A program made the position numbers and the translations under genes. A stretch of 64,000 nt of DNA from Siphonodentalium dalli. Lineage: Eukaryota > Mollusca > Scaphopoda > Gadilida > Siphonodentaliidae. Numbering within the stretch: position 1 is the first letter of the stretch; each line of letters begins with the position of its first letter. Where the stretch lies: NCBI GenBank assembly GCA_032622095.1, contig CP136068.1:128223989-128287988 (forward strand). Reading direction: 5' to 3'. Of the stretch, positions 12,005 through 24,606 are shown in pieces. The notes beneath the pieces were generated by a model, which did not search any database, was not told the DNA's origin, and saw only the letters and a list, made by a program, of their open reading frames with translations.

Positions 12005-14200
12005 GTGCATTGCCACCAATCAAACTATAGCATGACCATACATGCATTCCTATTGTGGGTAGTTCAGCCGTTTTATTTTCTCGTCTTCGTTTTCCTTTAC
12101 AAGTGATTGCTCAAGCTTTGCATTCACATTCATGTACATAATTGGTCATTGTTCTATTGATTTTGGAATAAATCATCGACTTTAAACTTAAATTTACATG
12201 TCAATTTGCATGTCAATTTGCAAGACATATAGATTTACATGTCAATTTACAAGACACAGTCTAAGTAATATATAATAAATAACATGTATCAGTGAATTTA
12301 TATTCATATTTTACTTATGTACTTACTTACACGTGGACAAAAATAAATAAAATAAAACAAACAAACAGAAATAAAATCATAAAGAATTGGTGCATATTAC
12401 TCTTTTCAAAAGGGTCAGTGATTGGATATATATGAATAATCTTGTGAACGAGACCTTAAAACCTTAAAAGCCTTAAAAATACACACATGCCGTGCTTAGA
12501 TAGCAAATAGGTCTATTATTATTTTCATAATTTACACGCGGTAGAAAAATAATTACTCCATGTTAATATTCTCAAAAGGGTCAGTGTTCTGAAATTCTGA
12601 AATAACTATGGCATGAATATATTATTAACACAGGCGACTTTAGTCATGGCTTGCAGAAAGTGTTTTGTGGATAATAACACATTCATATGATCATATATCC
12701 TATACTATCAGCTGATACTATTAGTATATTTTTGGGGTAATTTTCATAATTTTGTAACTGTTATTTCTAAATTATAACCTACATGTATAACGAAGGGCAT
12801 CCATGCCTTCCAGTTCCACATATATATAAAGAGAATCACTGCATTTTATTTTCATGCCTGCGAATCCGGATTGCATGCATCGTGGTGCAACAGTGACACA
12901 TGCCGTGTTGACGCGGTAACCTTATCATGGTGTTGGATGTTACCGCGGTATAATACTGCAGTATTACCGGGGTGACAGCACGTTAGAGGTTGTCAACTAC
13001 TTTAAGTATAGCTGGGCATCATATATCATTATATTGTACATAATATACCGACACACGTATCGTATATTATAATGGTGTAGACTATAATAGACCGGGTGAC
13101 GATTGCTTGTGCTTCAGCACTGTAGCATTGCATCAGCTGATTGGTTGAGTCATGTGAGGATGCGGCCTGAAAACAGGCTTCAGTGAAATGATTATGACTT
13201 CCCCCCTGGGCGCAGGCCAGAATCTTGCGCTACCCCTCAGAATTGATGAGTAAGTGTTGAGCAAATATTAATCAGTAAATTAATTAAAATAAGCTAACAA
13301 TTCACAATTTTCTTCCGAAAATTTACATTTTAATATTTCGCGACATAATTTTCACTAATAAAAACATATTTATTGCATTGTGGAGTTACCCGGTGTCTGT
13401 ATATGTTACCATTCAACTGAATGTTGTTGAGCATATTTCAAGCAATTTAAATGAATTTTTTTTTCTTCACACGAAAAGATTTTAACCTGCCTCATTGTGA
13501 TCAACAATTGTTGTGCACACTGATTGAACGTCTATTATCACCGGATAGGACAAACAATACTTTTTTGTTGTTGACAAAATTAACATGGGGAATCTCCATA
13601 GACAACGGTTAAATTGCGATAAAAACTAAAATAATGCGAAATGAAAGTCGTCATTCGCTAGCCTGGTGCAGAATAATATACGAGTCATGTTCTATAAGAT
13701 ATGTTGTTTTCATTCGGTTGATTAGTCTCGTAAATAACGAATCAATGACAATCAAAACATTCCACTGCAGACGAATTTCAGTTACGGAATATGCCGAAAG
13801 TTTATAATTGTCAACAATTACTCACCTTTCACATATAAAATGCGAAAGAAAACTACAGTCATTAAAGATCCACAATATAAATACTCATATACGGTACGTA
13901 ATGAAAACATGAATTATAGACATAAGGATGAGATTTAACGATCAAATGCAAAAAGTATTTCCCCACTTCAGTTGCACGGAAAAACCCCCTCAAATACAAG
14001 CTGCCTGTGATTCTAAAAATAGAGTAATGTTACGTTGGGAATGCCGATGAAGGCATATCGCTGATTGGTCGGAACTTTTGACAAATTTTTGACAATCATG
14101 ACGGAGAAGTGAGCGCGACACATTTCGGGTTTTCGTGGGGTGTGTATTCGCTGGATATCTTATAGTTGCAGTATGTAACCATTATTACCGCGTTAATTGC
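12005..14200. other. AT-rich downstream region, no gene recognised
   Basis: Shortly after the ORF1-like stop there is a small CATGTCAATTTGCA-type repeat (12195-12260) and an A-rich stretch of AAATAAA-like motifs (12340-12385) that could mark an element or transcript 3' end. The phrase TCAAAAGGGTCAGTG occurs twice (12405 and 12572). The remainder shows no protein family. Confidence 0.35.
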
Positions 14201-14229
14201 TTTCGACGTTTAGGTATGAACAATGGCTA

Positions 14230-15660
14230 GGCCATGCACTCTTGGCGGGAACACAATACCTCCTATGTTGTATCCGCATTTAGAAGCTTTTCTGGTATGG
14301 TGGATGAAAAACCTGCAGTAATAAGGCTGAAAGGGGTAACTCTCACCAAAAAACGTGCTGAAGGGTACACATGGTTTGAAAATGTGCTGAAGGGTATACA
14401 CAGGGTTTGTGATCGGCACGAACACCATTAAATAAATTGTGTTTATGAAATTCTGGCGCCCATTAGCAGTTTGTTTTCAGTACATTTTAATATTCATTGG
14501 AACGTAAACAATTATTCTCTGACAGAAATCATGGCAGGTACGAATACTGAAGTCCTTTATAATGACATTTCAAACCCTGTGTACCCTTCAGCACATTTTG
14601 AAAATCCTGTATACCCTTCAGCACTTTTTTTGGTGAGAGTGACCCCTTCAGCAGTAATAAGCCGTAGTTTTTTGTAATACTTTGAAGGATTAGTTGTTTT
14701 AACGGAATTCTGAGGCGGTGAATTCATGTAACCAATATATTTTGTATTATAATTTATATTTGTGGCTAATGATATGATCTTGGTGGTGTTACCATATCTG
14801 ACTATGGTTTTCTCGTATATACATGTTTCACAGAGTAGAGTCGAGTCTGTAATTGTGCGTCCCATTATAGCTGAAGGGGTCACACTCACCAACAAAAACG
14901 TGCCGAAAAGTACACCGGTTTTGAAACTGTGCTGAAGGCTACACAGGGTTTGTGATCGGCAGTAATGAACGTACTTAAAGGCACGTGAGGCCTTAGTTGT
15001 CGAAAATATTCATATTTGTTCCAATTACCGTAAACAGAAAAACATTAAAACGCATACAGTTTCGTTCATACATGTATATACCATGATCATCGCGTAAACA
15101 GCATGTTATCATAAAGATTTACTATATTTTACATAAGCAAGAGCCTGATTGTGTTACAGAAGACAACACAATGCTGCTGGCTAATCACACACAAATGGCA
15201 TAAACGCTCTTTATTCGTTCCATATCAGGAATTCGGCCACAAAGAACGCTCTTTATGTTTACCATCATAATATAAACAAACACCAGAAAAGTAACTTTTT
15301 GTGCTTTTGTTTACATAACAATGGTCAAAAATATGACAATAACATACTGTTTATGCGATATTTCTTATTTGGATACGGACAAAGTATGTCTACATTTTGT
15401 TGTTCTTTCTGTTTGTGGCGGTTTTTGACGGGTGGAGATATTTTCACAGGATACCCACCGCCAAGGCCAACAGTACCTTTAAACTGTGTTCCTGAAAGTC
15501 TGGCGCCCATCAGCAGTTTGTTTTCAGTTCATTTTAATTTTCATTGGAACATAAATTGTTTTATCTCTTACAGAAATCATGGCATACACGAAAACTAAAA
15601 GTCATTTAGAACGAGATCAAAACCTGTGTACCCTTCCATACAGGCTTACAACCCAATCCA
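14230..15660. repeat. Interleaved inverted and direct repeats (GTGCTGAAGGGTA family)
   Basis: GTGCTGAAGGGTACACA-type units occur on the plus strand at 14356-14410 and 14875-14960, and on the minus strand at 14565-14655 (TACCCTTCAGCAC). A second unit, TTTGTTTTCAGTNCATTTTA through CAGAAATCATGGCA, is repeated at 14470-14540 and 15517-15588. All open frames here are repeat-derived and match no known family. Confidence 0.55.
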
Positions 15661-15759
15661 AATACACTTGCTCATTCTAACATCGAACACAATACTATCA
15701 ATGGTATGGTACTGTACATGGTGTTGTTTGAATGGAATAAAATATTATTAGAGGAAAAG

Positions 15760-16265
15760 AGTTAATGACAATTAACACGACGAAAGGATTTTTCGCTGGA
15801 ATCGTCTTGGGGTCGGCTGTTCAAGTATAGTCCTGCACTTTGGCAGTATATAAGCATGCAATGGATCAAGGGTAGTGGGTTAGCACAAGTTTCATTCGAC
15901 GTAATCCAGCGAATGAAATCAGTTACTTGCTGGTGTTCGTCGAAGGAAACTTGGACCACGAAATATTACGAAAACGCATTATAGGGCCACCCGAAACACC
16001 ATCGCACACACCCGCCCCCCCCCAATATATAAATACACAACTCGTTATAACAATAACGAGTTGTGAAAGTCGTTATAACGACTGACACTGTCATACCATT
16101 GTAATATATACTTTTATAACTGGATGGGAGAATCCATTTAGTATATAGAAAGGGTTAAATGTGGGAATATTTATCTGTGCTCACTTACATTCGTGTCGTG
16201 GACTATAGTGGCTGAAACCACGATTACCCCTAAAACCAAAACGATATAGACATCCACTAGGAAAC
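15760..16265. repeat. Dispersed repeat with CGTTATAACG palindromes, copy 1
   Basis: An inverted copy lies at 39955-40450. Shared blocks are CACAACTCGTTATAAC, TTATAACTGGATGGG, TATATAGAAAGGG, GTGGCTGAAACCACGATTAC and CCAAAACGATATAGACATCC. The core contains short perfect palindromes built on CGTTATAACG (AAGTCGTTATAACGACT type). No coding potential is recognised. Confidence 0.7.
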
Positions 16266-16409
16266 GTTATATAGCCATGATGTGAAGATCAGCTGAAATC
16301 CGTTATATTAATGTAATTTATTTGGTTGTTTAGCATGCAGTAATATAGATGAAATAATCAATCATAACATAGATCTGCGCTATACGTTCACCCCTACACA
16401 CCCGTTTAA

Positions 16410-16801
16410 CCCTTTACCCAACAAACCGGCCAAAACCGGCCAAATAAAGCTTCAACAGCCTAAAATATCTTCGGACTGTCTCAATAGAACCATACAAATA
16501 TGGATATCATTGGAACCGGCTCCTTGACCACATTGTGATAGTTACAGTTATGCCCTGTGCCAATGCATTCTCTTATATATGCGAGTCGACCATAGGTCGC
16601 CTCGCATATATAAGAGAATGCATTGGCCTAAAAAAAATCTGTTTTTAACACTTTTTACCATTTTTTCTTACATTCTTTAACAATTTTATAATTTTTAATG
16701 TGTTAAGCCAATGCATTCTCTTATATATGCGAGGCGACCTATGGTCGACTCGCATATATAAGAGAATGCATTGGCACAGGGCCGTTCTGTTGGGTAAAGG
16801 G
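16410..16801. mobile_element. piggyBac-type MITE with twin hairpins, copy 1
   Basis: The element begins CCCTTTACCCAACA directly after TTAA (16406-16409) and ends in the complement TGTTGGGTAAAGGG, followed by TTAT, a one-base-decayed TTAA. TTAA target sites and CCC-starting ends are hallmarks of piggyBac-superfamily elements. The interior has the same two 69-nt palindromes as the 6.4-kb element (16559-16627 and 16707-16775). The long arm (through AAGCTTCAACAGCC) is on the left here and on the right in the copy at 54066-54481. There is no transposase, so it is non-autonomous. Confidence 0.8.
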
Positions 16802-16879
16802 TTATTCTACTTTCCCTTTGACGGTTGTGCAATGAGCGAGTAAAGCAACGCTTGTGAAAATTCATCAATAAATGTCCCC

Positions 16880-18018
16880 TGAATATGGCCCAAGACTAGC
16901 CAGGATCAAATACACGTACGTGTAACTTGTAACGTGTGTTGCCATTGCCAACGAACGTCACCCGACTGGCGTGACCATGACGCCTACGCGAACACGGCCA
17001 AACCGTTCCGACGTTTTATGTCAACCTCCATCTCTGCGAAACGTGTAGCGAAGAGGAATAATCCAATATTTTGTTTATCGAATCAGTACTGTGCGGTCAG
17101 AGATTTGCCGGCGCGGAATGATTTTAATTTCTTCTTGTACTCGCGTGTTGTGGTTGGAACAGAACAGAAATCGACATGCATGTAACATTCATCGTGGTTC
17201 TGGTATCAGCTATAAATGACCAATAAATCAATAGAGTTGTCTCGTTTTCTCTATATCCCAGTGACTATCTTCCAATTCCATGCATTATGAACGCTGGCCG
17301 ATATTAAAACAAAGGGTAGGATCGGCGCCGTAAAATCATATAACATTTCCCGCCAAGTGCATATCCCATATCCATAGCAATACCATAGTAACACGCGATA
17401 CAAGTTACACGTACGTATGTCTGACCCTGGCTAATGTTCTGGATTCCACTTGTGGTATCTGATTTGGTTGAATTGTCTGCAACATGAACGATACATCGAC
17501 AATCCGGAACGTTGGGTTGGTTGTTCGTGCTTGTGACAAAAAGTATAATACCATGGCGATGTGAGTTAATAAGTCCCAGGTCAATCCGCATCGCTCATCA
17601 TCACCTGGTAACTCGTCCATTAACACTATGTACATCGCTTGATAAATTTCAACTTTTGCAAACGCCACATTTCTTGCAACAGAAATTGGGATGATGCCAT
17701 TATACATGCCGTATTATTCCATCGTTCCCTAGAATGAGAAAAGCCGCCATTTCTGTCACAGAAGGCTACCAAACTAATTGTCATTTAAGCGAAACAACTG
17801 CTTGTGAAGACGACCATATAATGTGTGCATGTGGTATGGATTTTTTACATTGGCACACACACACAAATAGTACTTTGATATTATGGTAAAGGTTTTATTT
17901 GACGACATATATACTGATATCGTAAACTTTTTCATCTGGCCTCGTCCATTAACCCCGCCTCACCCATTGTCGGTGTCTATGTGTACACTCAGGCAACCTT
18001 CTGTCTCAACAGTCCTCT
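16880..18018. repeat. 3' flank of the IgGFc gene, duplicated segment (copy A)
   Basis: This minus-strand downstream region is present again in inverted orientation at 27325-28310 (copy B) and 35684-37132 (copy C). Shared landmarks are ATCGACATGCATGTAACATTC, GATTCGATAAACAAAATATTGG on the other strand and TGACATAAAACNTC. Copy A lacks about 290 bases present in copy C (about 36685-36975). Homology well past the stop and polyadenylation signal indicates DNA-level duplication rather than retrocopying. Short open frames here are not genes. Confidence 0.8.
17894..17899 (-). promoter_or_regulatory. Polyadenylation signal AATAAA
   Basis: AATAAA on the minus strand, about 120 bases after the stop of the IgGFc-type exon. 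The same hexamer is kept at the equivalent place in copy B (27434-27439) and copy C (35793-35798). Confidence 0.6.
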
Positions 18019-19229
18019 TCAGCGTAATACAATCAAGTAGCCGATCCGATCTATTGCCCCGAATGCATACACGGCATACCTGGCGTCCGGATTGGTATTC
18101 CTGATCCAATGTTTGTCATCGGAGACTGAGATCTTAGCTGCAGCATAGTCAGACATTCCTGTTGCAGTTTTCCACGTGACTATTCCGAGAGGGGCGCCAT
18201 CTATGGTAAAGCTTCCAGTGTACACCTGCTTGGAGACAATGACAACATGATGAACACCATTGACCGGCGGCTTGTAGAAATAATCTTTGGAGAATCTGGT
18301 TATTGGTTTGAGAATCCCCATTGCTGGATCGCAAATACTCTCTGAATGGCATTCGCTGAACATTGACACTTGTATTGGCACTGAAGCTTGTATCGAGTGC
18401 ACCCCGGATGCCGGGAAAGTATATTGGATATACTCTCTCCTGGTGGTGATGGTGTATGTGGTTGTTCCATCGACCAAAAGGTCTGTTCCATCTGTACTGG
18501 CTAAAACCCTGAAAAAATCATCACCGTTGTTGCTAGGGGTTCCGATGGTTATAAAATCGGTACCCCAGGTATCCACGGGCATGAGTTGGTCAATCATATG
18601 ATCATTGGCTCCTCTTAATATTCTTATCTTCCTGCTTCCAGCAAAAACACTGATCTTCCTTGAAGCTGTTATTTCTGTGCCTGTAAAATCACATGAAGAG
18701 CCAAACAACTGACAAGTTTCGTATCGCCCAAGCTGTATGTTGATGGTATCGCCAGCCATGTATGTTGTTCCACCATAATTGAAACTGTTCGACATTGCCA
18801 TTGGTAATTCTATGGTGACGTCTGTTTCAGCTTCCGTTCCAACAACTACTAACTCTGATTTTGTTTTCCACGTAGTTGCTATGTAGTGATCACCCAGGTA
18901 GTTGATGGACATTGCTGCGCATGCGTCATGCGAGTATAGCTCGTAGCTGGACAAGAACACTGCGACGTCACCAGTAGCCTCGACATGGACGCCTCTATCA
19001 GCAGCGGCATAATGCAGGTTTACGTCCATTCCAAATGAGACAATATCGCCCGCAGGTATGAGAAGATTCTGTTGAAAATTAGCATTGTACAGAGGTGTCG
19101 TCACCAGAACATTGACAGCTGCGTCGTCCAGATTTCCTATCATCATTGATAGAGCCGTCGGTTGCTGCTCGTCGTTTTGAAGAAATCCTACGATGAATTC
19201 TTTACGAGGCATCTCGTCCCAGACAACAT
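18019..19229 (-). CDS. IgGFc-binding-protein-type extracellular domain, terminal exon
   Basis: A 402-codon terminal exon ending at TGA 18021-18019. Its start is set by a strong acceptor (TTCTATTTGCAG, AG at 19231-19230), giving an intron in phase 1. The translation opens VVWDEMPRKEFIVGFLQN and continues through SVFAGSRKI, QLMPVDTWGTDFI and a cysteine pair (SECHSESIC) to a closing RYAVYAFG..RIGYLIVLR. This is the order seen in IgGFc-binding N-terminal-type domains, which occur in secreted or mucus-associated proteins of animals. The longer upstream frame that begins in His/Ile repeats is only the translated trinucleotide microsatellite in the intron. A PAN-like first exon lies about 5 kb upstream on the same strand. 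Binding to IgG is a property of the mammalian namesake and should not be assumed here. Confidence 0.8.
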
Positions 19230-19321
19230 CTGCAAATAGAACACAGAATGGGTTGAATGTCCAGGAAATGATCATGTTATAACATTTTCGCTGAAGAATG
19301 CTCGCGGACGCAGGAACGATG

Positions 19322-19480
19322 ATGATTATGGTGCTGGTGGTGGTGGTGATGATGATGATGATGCTGATGATGATGGTAATGATACTGATGATAATGATGA
19401 TAATGATACTGATGATGATGATGATGATGATGATGATGACGATATGCTGATGATGATGATGATAATGATGATGATACCTC
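19322..19480. repeat. Trinucleotide (GAT)n-type microsatellite in intron
   Basis: An interrupted GAT/GGT/TGA repeat of about 160 bases, just upstream of the terminal exon acceptor. It produces open frames of His or Ile runs on the minus strand that are not protein. Confidence 0.9.
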
Positions 19481-19623
19481 AAACTTATCAACCTGACACC
19501 CCCACCCCCTAAGGTTGCAAAATTTCAGACCAATACTAGAAATCTATGCTACTGTTTGTCTAAAAACAACAAATTTCCCACTAATTACCTGTTGGAAAAT
19601 CAAACAATGAGAACAATTTCAAC

Positions 19624-19801
19624 CTAAATGTGGTGTAAAATTCGCAGCTAATGTTGTGTCAGGCGTGAAATTTCCAAATGTTGAGACACGACCAACAAAC
19701 ACCCCAACCCCATGTCGCCACGTCCCGGGGGGTGGCATTACAATAAATCCATCGGTAGCTATATAAGTAAACCCAATGTTGTCCGTACAAGTATGCACAG
19801 C
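19624..19801 (-). CDS. Candidate internal exon joining to the IgGFc-type exon
   Basis: A 178-base open segment between a possible acceptor (pyrimidine tract then CTAAAG) and a possible donor (TTAG then GTTGAA). Read in the frame that gives CTDNIGFTYIATDGFIVM and PGTWRHGVGVFVG, it ends one base into a codon. That matches the phase-1 start of the terminal exon and creates an Asp codon at the join. The same acceptor is out of phase with the PAN-like first exon, so either another exon lies between or this exon belongs to a different transcript. The segment has a Gly-rich, beta-like composition but no family I can name. It could be a chance open frame. Confidence 0.35.
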
Positions 19802-19829
19802 CTTTAGATTCCGTTTGGAAATAGAAAAA

Positions 19830-22800
19830 AAAACATATTTTTATGAACCCGATTCCAAGACTATGTAGTAACACCCCCTGTGAACCGGTCCTGCACAGCG
19901 AGGTAGCAGTGGTTGTGGTACTACCGGTATGTGAATGCGTTAGCAGGGGACCCCAACCACATCGGTAGCATTTAGAAGATATCAGGAATTGTCATCAGCG
20001 AGCATAGAATGATATAAGACATAATGGGGGAGTTATTCCTATAGGGAATTTTATATAATTACCACAGATGACCAACTATATTTGTTTTACAAACATTTTC
20101 ACTATCGGACGAATAAACCGAAAAACTTGGATGTTTCACATTCATCGTCCATCGATTATCCACTAATTGTATTCCTCAATAGATACTGAATCGAATTTAT
20201 TAATCTTTTGATGGCCAACGACCCCCTAGATCACAAAATCGAGGGCGATAGATTGACAATGGTAACGTTCACAGGGGACCCGAGCTTCCAAATGATACTG
20301 TATGGGGTGGTAATGATACTGTCTGACAGTGATCTGCTATCAATGTAATGGGCTTTACTCAAGTAATAGCGATCACTTTTACTAATCATGTCACGTGAGG
20401 TTTATTTTTTTTCATATTAATCATTTCGCATTGTTTCAGAACTGACAGACGAACGATACGATATTAGAAAAACAATTATGAAACGCACAAATAGGCGACA
20501 ACATGAGACAAATTAAAGACGTATTTGCATTGCAAAATATCATATTAGTGTACTTTTGATATTTCATGGAAATAATATGATAGTTTCGACTGATTTGTTT
20601 CCCATTTTCTAGCTTATTCTTTTCAAAGTACTTATTTGTAGATCTGTTTATCTTCTTTTTATATATAGATACGGCATCTCAAGAATACCTGCCTTTGGAA
20701 CGACCAATAGTTCTAAAACGTCACTCAAGAGAATATAACATCAAAATCCCGCACTTCCTAAATTTCAATGATACTATCTGCAGGTGGTAAGGGTACTGGC
20801 TGACGGTGGTATGCTATCAATTTAATGGGCTTTACTTAAGTAAAAGGTATTTTAAATATCGTTGGGAAAGGGGCTGCATTCAGTTGTTATAACTTGTGTC
20901 CAAATCCCTTGTAACATTTGTTGCAATAAATATGTTTAAACCCATATATACTATAGTCATAACACAAGAATTTTCACTCGACGCATGCAAGACCACGTGC
21001 AATCGTTACCATTGCATAGATTGCAACCACTGCAATCAGGATGCATAAACACAACGAGTAGGACCATTCAACAGTTTATTTAATTATTTTTAAAAAGCAG
21101 TTAAATAATAAGGTATTACTAGCCGTTCAGAATACAAGTATATGGGAATAATTGCTAATGAACCATGCATTCAACGTCTATTTTAATATATTATTTCTTA
21201 TTATTATAATCAGTATTTTCTTGTTAAAAATGCGATATGAATACATAAATTGTGGATTGCCAACGTCATCTCAAACTGGGTGTTAACGCAAAAGCAGTAT
21301 ATCCTGCATAGGTTCTTTTGTAATTCACTCGGCCACTAACATGTGCTAAGATCTCGATAGTTTGTCCTCGCGACGCGTGTTTCTTCCAGTGCTTTGTGCT
21401 ATTTGCTTACATTTTGATACCCAAACTGTTCCCTGCGACCATGAGCTTAACCACTGCTACCTCACTGAACAGGACCGGTTAACATGGGGTGAGTAAGTGC
21501 CCACATCACTCATAAAAGGCATGATGTTTTCAAGGGTCTGACAGTGTAATTTATTGGACATAGTGGAAAGTTACAGACTTTCATGCAAGTTGTGTTCGAC
21601 GATATGTATAGGGAAAGTGCGAATGTGCTTATATACCAAGAGTCGCGATCATGCACGTTCAGTTACATTTGTCCCTTTAATTGGCACTCACTCAAACGCA
21701 ACCAATGTGCACAATCACGTGACTATGTGCACATGTGTAGGTCGAATAATTCCGGTTTCATGAAGGTATTTTTTTCGAAAGCATATATGTCTATGTCATC
21801 TGCTCCCTTCTAGAGTCTTTATTCAGCGGCCAATGGGCATATTGTCCCTGTACAAAGGGGCCTGCGTGCGCGAAGCTCCCCTTTGTGCACAAAGCGCACA
21901 TTTTGATCTTGTGAACGCTTTGGTTTTAAAAAGGCTATCCCGAGTCACCACGTGTGGCAGATTTGGTTGAAATCGGTCAAGGGGTCTGGGTAAAAAATCG
22001 CGAACACGCAAACGGACAGACGTATCCTACTCTTGTATAGGCCGTATATATAGATTTCGAAGTTCTTATTGATTCCCATTATCATACTTATTGTGAGTTA
22101 TATTTGCATCCTGAATATGCGCACTGCGAAGCTAAAGATTCGCGAAAATATATCCACATTTTAAAAAACATGAACGATCATTTTGATCACTTCAAATTAC
22201 GATTGTTGCATGTAATGTTCATTACGCCTTTCTATGGTGTATACTGCGGGCGTGTTTTTTGGGCACCTAATGGAGCTATGGAGATATTTAATGTGACTAA
22301 ATACGTACTGTGGTATTTGCGTACTTGTTTCTATTTCAGAGGGAACATTTCGTCGCGATGTATATTCACATATCGCTTTGCGGTTATATCGGCGGGCGTC
22401 TCGACAGGCTTTATTGCATCAAGGCTTGTTAGCTGCAATAAATTTTCATGCTCAGAAGTGCGCGCCGATTTATTGGAACGGGACTTGCCGGGTTAACCCT
22501 TAGCGCACTGCGTGGTGTGTGTTTCTATTCTTGTTTAACTTTCCTTGTTGCATTGTTATTGGAACATGTTTCATTTATTTTCACGTGACATAACTCGGAA
22601 TGGTATCTACTATTATATTGCATGGGGATTTGAAGATGGTATAAGAAATTTAATTCACACATGAACCCTTCGAGCTGTTTGTTTATATCGGTGTTTAACA
22701 TGTTATTTAACATCGTTTAGTAACTTTTTCATTTATGTATACGCGACAAATATCGGCATGTTATATTCTAAATTAATTGGGATGGTAATTATTAACCAAT

Positions 22801-24302
22801 TTCAACGTTACTCCTTCGTGCTCTTTGTAAATACTGACGTTTAGTGAACTTTAGTCTTGATCTCTAACCTTGTTTTCCCATTTCTTTGTATGCGGAATAT
22901 ATCTGAGCTCTGAATAGAGATGTTATTAAGAACAGTTCCAGCACTAGTTAGCCCTTCACATTGGTTGTTTAACATGGCCTTATTCTAAACATCAGTGTTA
23001 TGTCTGTGCACGGAGCTTACCTTACTCGTATTTAAATTCGCGCAGTACTATTTTTCATGCACAAGTCGGTGTGCGAATTTAAAACTAAGCGAAAAAGAGT
23101 ATGACTCTGTATTTTAAATATGCCACATAACCTGGAAAACAAGAGTGTTATGTTGATGGGTTACATACATTACGGAACGTTGGGCACTGAATATGTAATT
23201 TCCCCTATACATGTAGTCATAATTTTTTTTTAATCGGTCAACCAATCAATAATTAAAAACCTTTACTAAATGCCAAGCGACTGACTTTTTGCTCGATGTT
23301 TTTACATGATATATACTCATGGCTGTGACACATTTTTTTTATAATATAACATGTACATTGTATATACATATAAATATAACAAAATATTCAAATTCAAATT
23401 AACCTTAAATATTTATAATTCGGACCGCAAATATCTCCAATTTGCCCGAAATTGCCCGAATTTTGAGATTTCAAAGCGCTTTGAGGGCTGTAGCCCTCCC
23501 ATCCCCTGGCACATATACGGCTATTATTAGAGTATTGCTCAAATTGTGAATAATAAGATTCCTGCCAGACATATTTATAGTATAGAAAACGATCTGCAAT
23601 TAATCTGCGAAATCATATTTAATTTAAAACAGTTGTTTCGGGAAGAGTGGTGTATTGATATGAAGACATCATGAAAATCGCGACCTTACTTTCGAGGCTT
23701 GAAATCTGAAATGATATGAACAAGAGTGATAGTGTAGCCGTGTGTGATGAAGAGTATGCGCATTCCCGGTGCAACTCGGCCCTGAATATAACTTCCAACA
23801 ACATGTGCACCAGCGAACTTTCTATGAAACTCCTGTTCAAGTCATGTACATAATTACTAACAAAAACATATATATGCAACATGCATGGTCCGGACATTTT
23901 TCAAAGAAAGGTCAAATTCTACTGATATAATCATGAAATAGTTACTATAGTATATATATTATGTTGAATCATTGTTGGCCTTGTTATATATATTTGTTAT
24001 TTTTTACATCGGTCCCGTGTGAACGTTTTATGCCATTAAACTATCTCTATATCTCTCTTTTGAAGGAACATCTGGTGTTGCATATATATAATTCATTTAA
24101 AAGATATATTTCCTATACAATTATGTTATAAAACTAGGCAATTTTCGTCCCGGTTCATAGAAAATAATTAGATAAACAAATACTTCATATTAACAGCAGC
24201 TCCCCTTGACTGGCCTGTCCGAGTCAACATTATTATAGAATCTAAGTTCAGGGAAGAGATAGAGCATCTTTAAATGAAATAATTGTACGATAAGATACTT
24301 AC
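19830..24302. other. Probable intron or intergenic sequence with small repeats
   Basis: No convincing coding exon is seen. Repeats include a block ending ATGGGCTTTACT at 20290-20360 and again at 20765-20845, and an inverted pair around GCTACCTCACTG..AGGACCGGTT (21455-21482) against ACCGGTCCTGCAC..GAGGTAGCAGTGG (19883-19914). The 21812-22045 segment is a copy of the 3843-4260 repeat. An open frame of 130 codons at 22104-22496 shows no motif and is not called. Confidence 0.4.
21812..22045. repeat. Interspersed repeat, second copy of the 3.8 kb family
   Basis: Same block order as 3843-4260: CTTTATTCAGCG, CCCCTTTGTGC, GAGTCACCAC, GAAATCGGTC, GGGTCTGGG, then CGGACAGACGTAT. This copy lacks the AT-rich middle insertion and is more compact. 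Confidence 0.6.
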
Positions 24303-24606
24303 TCATGATGAGGCTGCTGACTAACCAAGCGGAATCAGATGCGGAAGGGGTCGCCACCAAACTATTTCCCGCGCCCACATTGTATAACAGGCAATGGAAA
24401 CTGTTCTTTTCAAAGGCCGCTGTGTCGCATGTTTGATCGTCGGTACATTTGGCTGAGCATTCAATAATACCAGAGGTTGTGGTTTCCAACAATCTATTTT
24501 TCGTTGGCATGGTAACCGCCGATACCTCTGAGATGCTGAAGTGTTCTCCCTGTACAGCATGTACCAACATTATACCGAAAACGACTGTGAACAACATCAT
24601 AGTCAT
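24303..24606 (-). CDS. First exon of a secreted PAN/apple-like protein
   Basis: The exon starts at ATG 24606 with a hydrophobic signal peptide (MTMMLFTVVFGIMLVHAVQG, likely cleavage near residue 20). It continues with a cysteine pattern C50, C54, C60, C72 in the setting IIECSAKC, TCDTAAF and HCLLY, typical of PAN/apple-like modules that mediate protein or carbohydrate contacts outside the cell. A consensus splice donor (ATGA followed by GTAAGTAT) ends the exon at 24303 after 101 codons plus one base, so the intron is phase 1. The open frame beyond that point is intronic. The next exon is not certain. The IgGFc-type terminal exon on the same strand 5 kb downstream is the obvious candidate partner, and both have phase-1 boundaries. 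Confidence 0.65.

Noticed and set aside
19230-19491. N-terminal extension of the IgGFc frame with His and Ile runs
   Set aside because: It is the GAT/ATC microsatellite of the intron. A strong acceptor at 19230 marks the true exon start.
22104-22496. 130-codon open frame on plus strand
   Set aside because: No motif, no splice or signal features, and biased toward aromatic residues as expected from AT-rich DNA.
24190-24302. C-terminal extension of the PAN-like frame
   Set aside because: A consensus donor GTAAGTAT interrupts it at 24302, so this part is intronic.
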